64,000 nt of DNA, taken from Vagococcus fessus. Lineage in GTDB: Bacteria > Bacillota > Bacilli > Lactobacillales > Vagococcaceae. Positions within the stretch are counted from its first letter, which is position 1. Each line of letters starts with the position of its first letter. This document shows positions 44,639 to 50,681 of this stretch, piece after piece. The notes under the pieces were generated by a model. The model made no database searches and was not told the origin of the DNA. It was given only the letters and a program-made list of their open reading frames with translations. The position numbers and the translations under genes are program-made. Location: positions 310,001 to 374,000 of the forward strand of contig NZ_NGJY01000002.1 of assembly GCF_003987565.1 (NCBI RefSeq), written 5' to 3'.

Positions 44639-45394
44639 TTATTGGTCTCCTTGAGAGGTTAAAATTTGAGGACCTTCTTTAGTAATCGCTAACGTATGCT
44701 CATATTGACAACTTAATCCACCATCTAAAGTACGGGCAGTCCAACCGTTGTCATCCATTTTCATTTTCCAAGTACCGGTATTAACCATCGGTTCAATCGT
44801 GATAACCATACCTTCTTTTAGGCGTAATCCTTTACCCGCTTCACCGTAGTGAGGAACCATTGGTGCTTCATGAATCGTTGGCCCAATACCATGTCCGATA
44901 AAGTCACGGACAACACTTAAGTTTTCTGATTCAACATAAGTTTGGATAGCATGTCCGATATCACCAATACGGTTACCAACTTGCGCTTGTTCAATCCCTA
45001 AGTATAATGCTTTTTTAGTCACTTCCATTAATTTATCAAGTTCTGGATTAGACTCTCCAACAACGTATGTCCAACATGAATCTGACATTGCGCCATTAAG
45101 ATCGATACACATATCTACTTTGATTAAATCGCCATCTTTTAGTTTTTCTTTACGAGGAAAACCATGACAAATTTCATCGTTAATACTGCAACATGTCGCA
45201 TACTCATAGCCTTCAAATCCGATTTGAGCAGGAATCCCGCCGTGGTCCACAATATACTTGTGAACAAATTTTTCGATATCCCAACTCGTAATACCCGGTT
45301 TGATAAATGTTCTTAATTGACGGTGAACATCTGCTAAAAGTTCTCCTGATTTATCCATTGCTTCTATTTCTCTTGCTGATTTTAATGTAATCAT
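44639..45394 (-). CDS. map: Methionine aminopeptidase, type I
   Basis: A 251-residue metalloprotease that removes the initiator methionine. The five metal ligands are visible: Asp in KVDMCIDLNG and MSDSCWTYV, His in DFIGHGIGPTIHEAP, Glu in VITIEPMVNTG and Glu in LSCQYEHTLAI. There is no N-terminal zinc-finger extension. It precedes the YihY gene on the same strand and is divergent from the flavodoxin gene. Confidence 0.95.
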   Translation of the reverse strand: MITLKSAREIEAMDKSGELLADVHRQLRTFIKPGITSWDIEKFVHKYIVDHGGIPAQIGFEGYEYATCCSINDEICHGFPRKEKLKDGDLIKVDMCIDLNGAMSDSCWTYVVGESNPELDKLMEVTKKALYLGIEQAQVGNRIGDIGHAIQTYVESENLSVVRDFIGHGIGPTIHEAPMVPHYGEAGKGLRLKEGMVITIEPMVNTGTWKMKMDDNGWTARTLDGGLSCQYEHTLAITKEGPQILTSQGDQ

Positions 45395-45506
45395 ATTTTC
45401 TCATCCCTTCTCAATCGTCACGTTTTCTCTTTATGAATCGTAACTTTGCACTCTATATTTTATCACAATGTCCGACACTAGCCAAATAACTGCGGTTACT
45501 ATTTTT

Positions 45507-45537
45507 TTGTTTCAATAATCTTGTTTTCTGTTATAAT
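45507..45537 (+). promoter_or_regulatory. Probable flavodoxin promoter
   Basis: TATAAT at 45532-45537 with a weak TTGTTT 19 bases upstream, 43 bases before the ATG. Confidence 0.5.
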
Positions 45538-45579
45538 TTTAAGTAGTATTTAAAGTTTTATAGCGAAAGGATGAATAGT

Positions 45580-46023
45580 ATGGCATTAGCTAAAATAGTT
45601 TACGCAAGTTTAACGGGTAATACAGAAGAAATCGCTGATATCGTTGCTGAAGCGTTAGAAAATCTAGATATCGAAGTGGAACAAGAAGAGTGTTCTCAAG
45701 TAGATGCTTCTGATTTTTCAGATGCTGATATTTGTATTATTGCAACTTATACATATGGAGACGGCGAATTACCAGATGAAATCGTCGATTTTTATGAAGA
45801 ATTACAAGAAGTTGATTTAAAAGGTAAGATTTACGGAGTAGTTGGATCAGGTGATACTTTCTACGACCTATTCTGCCAATCAGTTGATGATTTCGAAGCT
45901 GCTTTCGAAAAAACTGGTGCAACAAAAGGTGCAACAGCAGTCAAAGTTGACCTTGCTGCTGAAGAAGATGATATCGTTAAGTTAGAAGCTTTCGCTAAAG
46001 AAATCGCTGCTAAATTAGGATAA
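45580..46023 (+). CDS. Short-chain flavodoxin
   Basis: A 147-residue FMN electron carrier. The phosphate-binding loop is YASLTGNTEEIADIV; further FMN contacts are in TYTYGDGELPDEIVDFYEEL and GVVGSGDTFYDLFCQSVDDFEAAFEKTGA. It is strongly acidic, as expected. It would pass electrons in the cytosol, for example to pyruvate formate-lyase activation or the isoprenoid Fe-S enzymes. The second ATG (45580) has AAAGGATG at the right distance; the first (45571) overlaps that site. Confidence 0.93.
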   Translation: MALAKIVYASLTGNTEEIADIVAEALENLDIEVEQEECSQVDASDFSDADICIIATYTYGDGELPDEIVDFYEELQEVDLKGKIYGVVGSGDTFYDLFCQSVDDFEAAFEKTGATKGATAVKVDLAAEEDDIVKLEAFAKEIAAKLG

Positions 46024-46027
46024 TAAC

Positions 46028-46053
46028 AAAAAAACGCCATTAGGCGTTTTTTT
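46028..46053. terminator. Bidirectional terminator between flavodoxin and TetR genes
   Basis: AAAAAACGCC / GGCGTTTTTTT with a four-base loop between convergent stop codons. Confidence 0.9.
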
Positions 46054-46056
46054 ATT

Positions 46057-46626
46057 TTATAGTAAAACTTTTTCACCTGGTTCTGCCAATCGATTGTCTA
46101 CGATCGCTTCTAAAAGAGAAACTACTTTGTCATTGTCGAGATTGCTTGAACCGTTAAGCCTCATTGTAGCTACTCCCATAGTAAGTAACAGCGTACTTGA
46201 AAATAAGGTTTCTTTCATCTCACTGCTCACCTCTCTGTATTTTTGAGAGTCATCAATGTGTGACAATACTATTTTTCGACAAAATCGTTTTAAATCTTCT
46301 CCAATTTTATCTTCTCTTAAAAACAAAGCTTTAAATATCTTGCCTTCATTTTTAGCAAAATTCAAAATTTTAAGATTTGCAGCAATCAAAGGGTCAGTAT
46401 GCTCAACAGCTATTTCATCAATACGTTTGATTATCTTTTCAAATTGTCCTAATACAGCAACATGCAACTCATCCATATTTTTAAATTCTAAATAAATAGG
46501 CTGAGTCGAACAATTTAATTTATGGGCTATCTTGCGCGAAGAAAATCCTTTTGGTCCTTTGGTTATCAGTTGCATGAATCCCGCCTCAATAATATCTGAT
46601 CGTGTCACCATTTTTTTTCTAGGCAT
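46057..46626 (-). CDS. TetR/AcrR family transcriptional regulator
   Basis: A 189-residue repressor-type protein. The N-terminal helix-turn-helix is VTRSDIIEAGFMQLITKGPKGFSSRKIAHKLNCSTQPIYLEFKNMDELHVAVL, with the conserved TQPIYxEFxNxxEL recognition helix end. The ligand-binding C-terminal half is not recognisable. The ATG at 46626 follows GAAAGGA; the frame stays open to 46695 without a better start. It is divergent from the M29 aminopeptidase gene (218-base gap), which is a possible target. Confidence 0.88.
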   Translation of the reverse strand: MPRKKMVTRSDIIEAGFMQLITKGPKGFSSRKIAHKLNCSTQPIYLEFKNMDELHVAVLGQFEKIIKRIDEIAVEHTDPLIAANLKILNFAKNEGKIFKALFLREDKIGEDLKRFCRKIVLSHIDDSQKYREVSSEMKETLFSSTLLLTMGVATMRLNGSSNLDNDKVVSLLEAIVDNRLAEPGEKVLL

Positions 46627-46844
46627 TTTCTTTTCCTTTCTTTTGATAATTCCTAACCCCAACACTTCTCTTATTTCTGTTATTGTATCATTCAATTGTT
46701 CGTCTTAAAACCTTGATACAACAGACTTTTTACTTTTTTTTAGACTATTTCATAACATTAAAATATAAATAGTATTTAATTAGTGATTTCAAATTATATA
46801 TGGTATTATAGTTTTTAACTAATCGATATTCAGGAGGAATAAAT

Positions 46845-48083
46845 ATGACTAATACTTTGTTTCAAGAAAACTTAGAATCTTATGCAAAACTAATTGTAAA
46901 AACAGGTGTAAACGTTCAAAAAAGCCACTCGGTTGTTTTACTAATTGATGTCGAACAAGTTGACCTTGCTCGTTTAATCGTCAAAGAAGCTTACGCTAAT
47001 GGCGCAAAAAATGTAATGGTTCAATGGCGCGATGATGTTGTCCAAAAAGAGTTTTTCTTACATGCAGATGAGTCATTATTAACAGATATTCCCGATTATA
47101 AAGTTGCAGAAATGGATGCTTGGGTTGCCGCTGGCGCTAGCCGTATTAGTGTTGTTTCTCAAAATCCAGATGCCTTAGCTGGTACTGATCCAGAACGTGT
47201 TGCGACTTATCAAGCTGCTTCTGGTAAAGCTATGGGTGCTTTACGCAAAGCTTCTCAAGCAAATAAAATCAGCTGGACTGTTGTTGCTGCTGCTGGACGT
47301 GACTGGGCAGCTAAGGTATTCCCAGATTTAGCGACCAACGATGAGCAAGTCGAAGCTTTATGGAATGCAATCTTCAAAGCGACTCGCATAGACCAAGAAG
47401 ACCCTATTAAAGCATGGGAAGAACATGATGCTTTATTAAATAAAAAAGCTGCTGAATTAAATGCTGAACAATTTGATTCACTACACTATACAGCTCCTGG
47501 AACTGATTTAGTTATCGGTTTACCTAAAAACCATAGCTGGGAAGGTGCTGGAAGCTTTAACGTTCGCGGGGAAAAATTCATGGCAAACATGCCAACTGAA
47601 GAAGTCTTCACTGCTCCTGACCGCAATCGTGTTGATGGGACAGTGGTTAGTACTAAACCTTTAAGTTACGCTGGTACAACTATTACTGGTATGTCATTCA
47701 CATTTAAAGATGGTGCGGTTGTTGACTGCTCCGCTGAGCAAGGCGAAGATGTTCTTAAGAAATTAGTAGCGACTGACGAAGGTTCTAAACGTTTAGGTGA
47801 AGTTGCTCTTGTTCCAGACCCTTCTCCTATTTCTCAATCAGGCATCACATTCTACAATACTTTATTTGATGAGAATGCTTCAAATCATGTGGCCCTTGGC
47901 TCTGCTTATGCCTTTAACTTACAAGGTGGAACTGAAATGAGTGAAGATGAATTACTTGAAGCCGGTCTTAACCGTAGTACAACCCACGTTGACTTTATGA
48001 TTGGATCAGACAAGATGACTATCGATGGCATTCGTGCTGACGGTTCTCGTGTCCCATTATTCAGAAATGGTGACTGGGCTTAA
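46845..48083 (+). CDS. Aminopeptidase, M29 family (PepS/AmpS type)
   Basis: A 412-residue cytosolic metallopeptidase. Metal-binding positions of the M29 family are visible: Glu in NMPTEEVFTAPDRNRVDG, Glu in KRLGEVALVPDPSPIS, His in NASNHVALGSAYAF, and His/Asp in NRSTTHVDFMIGSDKM. It trims N-terminal residues from peptides. An extended -10-like TGGTATTAT lies about 45 bases before AGGAGG and the ATG. A bidirectional terminator follows at 48095. Confidence 0.93.
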   Translation: MTNTLFQENLESYAKLIVKTGVNVQKSHSVVLLIDVEQVDLARLIVKEAYANGAKNVMVQWRDDVVQKEFFLHADESLLTDIPDYKVAEMDAWVAAGASRISVVSQNPDALAGTDPERVATYQAASGKAMGALRKASQANKISWTVVAAAGRDWAAKVFPDLATNDEQVEALWNAIFKATRIDQEDPIKAWEEHDALLNKKAAELNAEQFDSLHYTAPGTDLVIGLPKNHSWEGAGSFNVRGEKFMANMPTEEVFTAPDRNRVDGTVVSTKPLSYAGTTITGMSFTFKDGAVVDCSAEQGEDVLKKLVATDEGSKRLGEVALVPDPSPISQSGITFYNTLFDENASNHVALGSAYAFNLQGGTEMSEDELLEAGLNRSTTHVDFMIGSDKMTIDGIRADGSRVPLFRNGDWA

Positions 48084-48094
48084 AAATAGGTATC

Positions 48095-48132
48095 AAAAAA
48101 GAAGCGACTCTAACGAATCGCTTCTTTTTTTT
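48095..48132. terminator. Bidirectional terminator
   Basis: AAAAAAGAAGCGA / TCGCTTCTTTTTT stem with T runs on both strands. It ends the aminopeptidase mRNA on the plus strand and the tRNA-Arg plus structured RNA transcript on the minus strand. Confidence 0.9.
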
Positions 48133-48381
48133 GTATGTAAGACACCATTAGTCTCACCTTTTCCTCGGGTTCTAATGGTTGCTTCTTTGTAACTTCAGAT
48201 ACTCTTTCTGGATTTTTTCCTGAGAGTATCTTCCAGTTCCTTTGAAGCAGGTCACCATTAGTCTCACCTTTTCTCGGGTTCTAAAATCTGCTCTTTAAAA
48301 CTTCAGCCAGTCCTTTTTGCTCTTTGGCATAGAACTGGCTTCCAGTTTTTTGGAGCATAGCGATTTTAGTCTCACCTTTAC
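48133..48381 (-). ncRNA. Tandem structured RNA, two domains of about 110 nt, unrecognised family
   Basis: This stretch between tRNA-Arg and the terminator at 48095 has no credible coding frame but two copies of one fold (minus strand). Outer stems are CTAAAATC/GATTTTAG (48362-48369 with 48281-48288) in the first domain and CTAATGGT/ACCATTAG (48254-48261 with 48172-48179) in the second. Inner stems are TGCTC/GAGCA and TGCTTC/GAAGCA. Apical stems are GCCAGT/ACTGGC and GATACTCT/AGAGTATC. Stem sequences differ between copies while pairing is kept. The single-stranded elements AACTGGAA, TGAAGTT and the linker AACCCGAG(G)AAAAGGTGAGACTAA (third partial copy next to the tRNA) are conserved. It is probably cotranscribed with the tRNA. 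Confidence 0.75.
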
Positions 48382-48454
48382 GTTTCTGACTGGAATCGAA
48401 CCAGCGGCCTATCGCTTAGGAGGCGATTGCTCTATCCTACTGAGCTACAGAAAC
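48382..48454 (-). tRNA. tRNA-Arg (anticodon CCU)
   Basis: The 73-nt minus-strand sequence folds as a standard tRNA: acceptor GTTTCTG/CAGAAAC, D arm AGCTCAGTAGGATAGAGC, anticodon stem ATCGC/GCGAT with loop CTCCTAA (anticodon CCT at 48418-48420), and T arm with GGTTCGATTCC. No CCA is encoded. It reads AGG codons, which are rare in this AT-rich genome type. The structured RNA at 48133-48381 follows immediately. Confidence 0.95.
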
Positions 48455-48506
48455 ATCAACATGCTTATTTTCTCACTTATTATTTTGATTGTCTAGGGAT
48501 TTGATT

Positions 48507-48540
48507 AAAAAAAGAAGCCAAATGAATCTGGCTTCTTTTA
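48507..48540 (-). terminator. Terminator of the cellobiose-type PTS operon
   Basis: AAAAGAAGCCA / TGGCTTCTTTT stem with seven T on the minus strand, 11 bases after the EIIC stop codon. Confidence 0.9.
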
Positions 48541-48550
48541 CTAATTAGTA

Positions 48551-49816
48551 TTAAACTGCTTCTTTTTTCATTTCTTGAATTGTTGCCATTTTGATAAATG
48601 GAACATAGATAATTACTGAAATAACTAAGTTTACTGCTGATAATACTCCACCTGATAGGCTATTTGTAGCTAAGATACCGCCAATTACTGGTGGTGTTAC
48701 CCATGGTGGCATTCCTGTAGCTGCTGGGACTAGACCCATTGATGTTGCAAAGTAAGCTACTGTTACTAAAATCATTGGTGTTACGATGTACGGAATGAAT
48801 AAGATTGGATTCAGTACGATTGGTAAACCAAATGTAAGTGGCTCATTGATGTTGAATAAACTTGGAGCAGCTCCTAATTTACCTACAACTGAGAATTGTT
48901 TATGTTTTTTACCAACTAAGAAAATTGCAATAACTAAACCTAAAGTAGCACCTGTACCACCTAAGTTTACGAATGCATCAAAGAATGGTTTGTTAACGAT
49001 ATATGGTAATTCTTTACCTGCTTCTAGCGCTTTGATATTCGCTTCAATAGAAGGCGCATTGATAGATTGCATTAAAGGCTCTAACATGTTGGCACCGTGT
49101 AAACCGAAGAACCATAAGAATGGTGTTAAGAATGCTAATAATAAAGCTGATGGATAAGAGCTAGATAATTTCATGAATGGTTCTTGTACTGCTGCGTAGA
49201 ATGATGCTACTACGTCCATAATACCGAATGCCATGAAGAATGTATTAATTAAACCGAATAAAGAAATAGTAATCATTGCTGGCATTAAAGCTGCAAATGA
49301 GTTTGCTACTGCTGGCGGAACACCATCAGGCATTTTGATAACTAATTTATCATTTCCTGCTAATTTACAGAATAATTCAGCTGAGATTAACCCAACGATA
49401 AGTGCAATAAATAATCCATTTGAAGACATACCTGTAGCCCCACCAAAAGCGAAGAACGCTCCTAATGATGTTGTACCAGCTGAGATACCATTTTTGCCAT
49501 ATGAGTTAGCTAAGTTATAAGCTACTAAGAAAGCAATTAATACTGAAAGTATTGCAAATGTACCATTCCATACGTTTCCACCAAACTTAGTCCAGATGTA
49601 AACACCATCTTCAACTTGTTTTGAGAAAATTGAGTTCATAAAGTTTTGAACTGCTGGAATAGGTAAGTTGTTAATTAATACTGCGAAAGCCCCTAAAATC
49701 ATTAAAGGCATCGTAACTACGAATGAATCTCTGATTGCTACCAAGTGACGTTGTGCTCCAATTTTTGAAGCTACTGGGATGAATTTTGCATCCATAAAGG
49801 CAATAAATTTGTCCAT
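48551..49816 (-). CDS. celB: PTS lactose/cellobiose-type EIIC permease
   Basis: A 421-residue membrane permease with about 10 helices. It starts MDKFIAFMDAKFIPVASKIGAQRHLVAIRDSFVVTMPLMILGAFAVLINNLP, a family hallmark, and has FFGLHGANMLEPLMQ, NLGGTGATLGL and FNINEPLTFGLPIVLNP. It imports a disaccharide such as cellobiose or chitobiose. It is the third gene of an EIIB-EIIA-EIIC operon under a sigma-54 promoter. No phospho-beta-glucosidase gene lies in the window. Confidence 0.93.
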   Translation of the reverse strand: MDKFIAFMDAKFIPVASKIGAQRHLVAIRDSFVVTMPLMILGAFAVLINNLPIPAVQNFMNSIFSKQVEDGVYIWTKFGGNVWNGTFAILSVLIAFLVAYNLANSYGKNGISAGTTSLGAFFAFGGATGMSSNGLFIALIVGLISAELFCKLAGNDKLVIKMPDGVPPAVANSFAALMPAMITISLFGLINTFFMAFGIMDVVASFYAAVQEPFMKLSSSYPSALLLAFLTPFLWFFGLHGANMLEPLMQSINAPSIEANIKALEAGKELPYIVNKPFFDAFVNLGGTGATLGLVIAIFLVGKKHKQFSVVGKLGAAPSLFNINEPLTFGLPIVLNPILFIPYIVTPMILVTVAYFATSMGLVPAATGMPPWVTPPVIGGILATNSLSGGVLSAVNLVISVIIYVPFIKMATIQEMKKEAV

Positions 49817-49835
49817 CTCATCTTCCCCCTAAAAA

Positions 49836-50153
49836 TTATTTTTCATCAATCTTTTTGTGTAAGTCGATTAATTCTTTAGCTATATCTGTAAAAGCAATAG
49901 CTGTCATCAAGTGATCTTGGCTGTGAACTGTTAATAACGTCACTGTCATATGATCACCTTGTGCTTCTTTAGTTAAAAGTCCTGTTTGAGCATGATGCGC
50001 TTCTACTAATGACGCTTCTGCACTTTTAATTTTTTCAGCTGCTTCATCGAAGTTTCCTTCTTTTGCTGCTTGAATCGCTTCCATTGCATCGCTTTTTGCA
50101 TTACCTGCATTAACGATAAGTCCCATGATTGATTCTAAGTTTGCTTCATCCAT
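49836..50153 (-). CDS. celC: PTS lactose/cellobiose-type EIIA
   Basis: A 105-residue all-helical EIIA-Lac family protein. The phospho-accepting His is in LLTVHSQDHLMTAIAF; the first helices carry GLIVNAGNAKSDAMEAIQAAKEGNFDEA and EAHHAQTGLL. It passes phosphate from HPr to the EIIB protein encoded 48 bases upstream. The ATG at 50153 is preceded by GAGG at a good distance; an ATG eight codons earlier (50177) lacks one. Confidence 0.93.
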   Translation of the reverse strand: MDEANLESIMGLIVNAGNAKSDAMEAIQAAKEGNFDEAAEKIKSAEASLVEAHHAQTGLLTKEAQGDHMTVTLLTVHSQDHLMTAIAFTDIAKELIDLHKKIDEK

Positions 50154-50201
50154 TTGTTTTCCTCTTTTCATACTCATAAATTAATTTGATCTCCTTATTA
50201 C

Positions 50202-50522
50202 TTATTCACCAATTAAAGTTAACGCTTGTTTTAATACATTTTCACCGTTCATCATACCGTAATCTTTCATATCGATTACTGCTGAAGGGATGTTCATTGG
50301 TGCTAATTTTTCTTCGAATTGTTTTTGCATAAAACGAACTTGAGGGCCTAATAATAAAACGTTAACATCTTTATTCGCTAGATGTGAATCTGCATCTGAT
50401 GCTGATACTGCGAAGATATCTGATTCAATTCCTTGAGCTTCTGCTGCCGCTTCCATTTTTGTTACTAATAAACTAGTGCTCATTCCTGCTGAACATACTA
50501 ACATAATTGTTTTCTTTGACAT
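50202..50522 (-). CDS. celA: PTS lactose/cellobiose-type EIIB
   Basis: A 106-residue EIIB-Lac/Cel protein: the phospho-Cys is in TIMLVCSAGMSTSLLVTKMEAAA, followed by FAVSASDADSHL and LLGPQVRFMQKQFEEKL. It phosphorylates the incoming sugar at the EIIC channel. The frame is open to 50666, but the ATG at 50522 has GGGAG upstream and starts the canonical MSKKTIML. It is the first gene after the -24/-12 promoter at 50564-50579. Confidence 0.94.
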   Translation of the reverse strand: MSKKTIMLVCSAGMSTSLLVTKMEAAAEAQGIESDIFAVSASDADSHLANKDVNVLLLGPQVRFMQKQFEEKLAPMNIPSAVIDMKDYGMMNGENVLKQALTLIGE

Positions 50523-50563
50523 ATCTATCGTCTCCCTTATTTGTATTTTACACTTATATATAA

Positions 50564-50579
50564 AGCAAAAACCGTGCCA
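50564..50579 (-). promoter_or_regulatory. Sigma-54 (-24/-12) promoter of the cellobiose-type PTS operon
   Basis: On the minus strand TGGCAC, five bases, TTGCT, an exact match to the RpoN consensus. It lies 42 bases before the EIIB start codon. The -24 half is part of the 3' arm of the terminator hairpin at 50567-50600. Confidence 0.92.
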
Positions 50580-50600
50580 ACTTTTATTGGCACGGTTTTT
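50567..50600 (-). terminator. Terminator of the LevR-type regulator gene, overlapping the sigma-54 promoter
   Basis: A perfect 14-bp stem (AAAAACCGTGCCAA and complement) with a six-base loop and a T run, 72 bases after the regulator stop codon. Confidence 0.85.
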
Positions 50601-50659
50601 GTTGATATAACACGCTTTTTGAACATACAATATAACGTTTACACAAAAGATTATATCCT

Positions 50660-50681
50660 TACACACTACAATTAGTGTGTA
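50660..50681. promoter_or_regulatory. Candidate upstream activator site for the LevR-type regulator
   Basis: TACACACT, six bases, AGTGTGTA: an inverted repeat centred about 115 bases before the expected start point, the normal range for a sigma-54 enhancer. It spans the stop codon of the regulator gene. Confidence 0.6.

Noticed and set aside
48133-48381. Repeats beside the tRNA gene as a CRISPR array
   Set aside because: There are only two full units plus a partial linker, unit length is about 110 bases, and the 'spacers' are the two sides of conserved stems. No cas genes are near.
48382-48454. tRNA-Arg as an attachment site of an integrated element
   Set aside because: No integrase, no flanking direct repeat of the tRNA 3' end with cargo, and the neighbours are ordinary chromosomal genes.
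48786-49520. Two long plus-strand open frames (123 and 95 codons) opposite the EIIC gene
   Set aside because: Antisense shadows of a membrane protein gene with strong codon bias; no ribosome site.
50630-50643. Catabolite (cre) site upstream of the cellobiose-type PTS operon
   Set aside because: TGTAAACGTTATAT matches the consensus in one half only (two mismatches at the conserved CA end); not strong enough to list.
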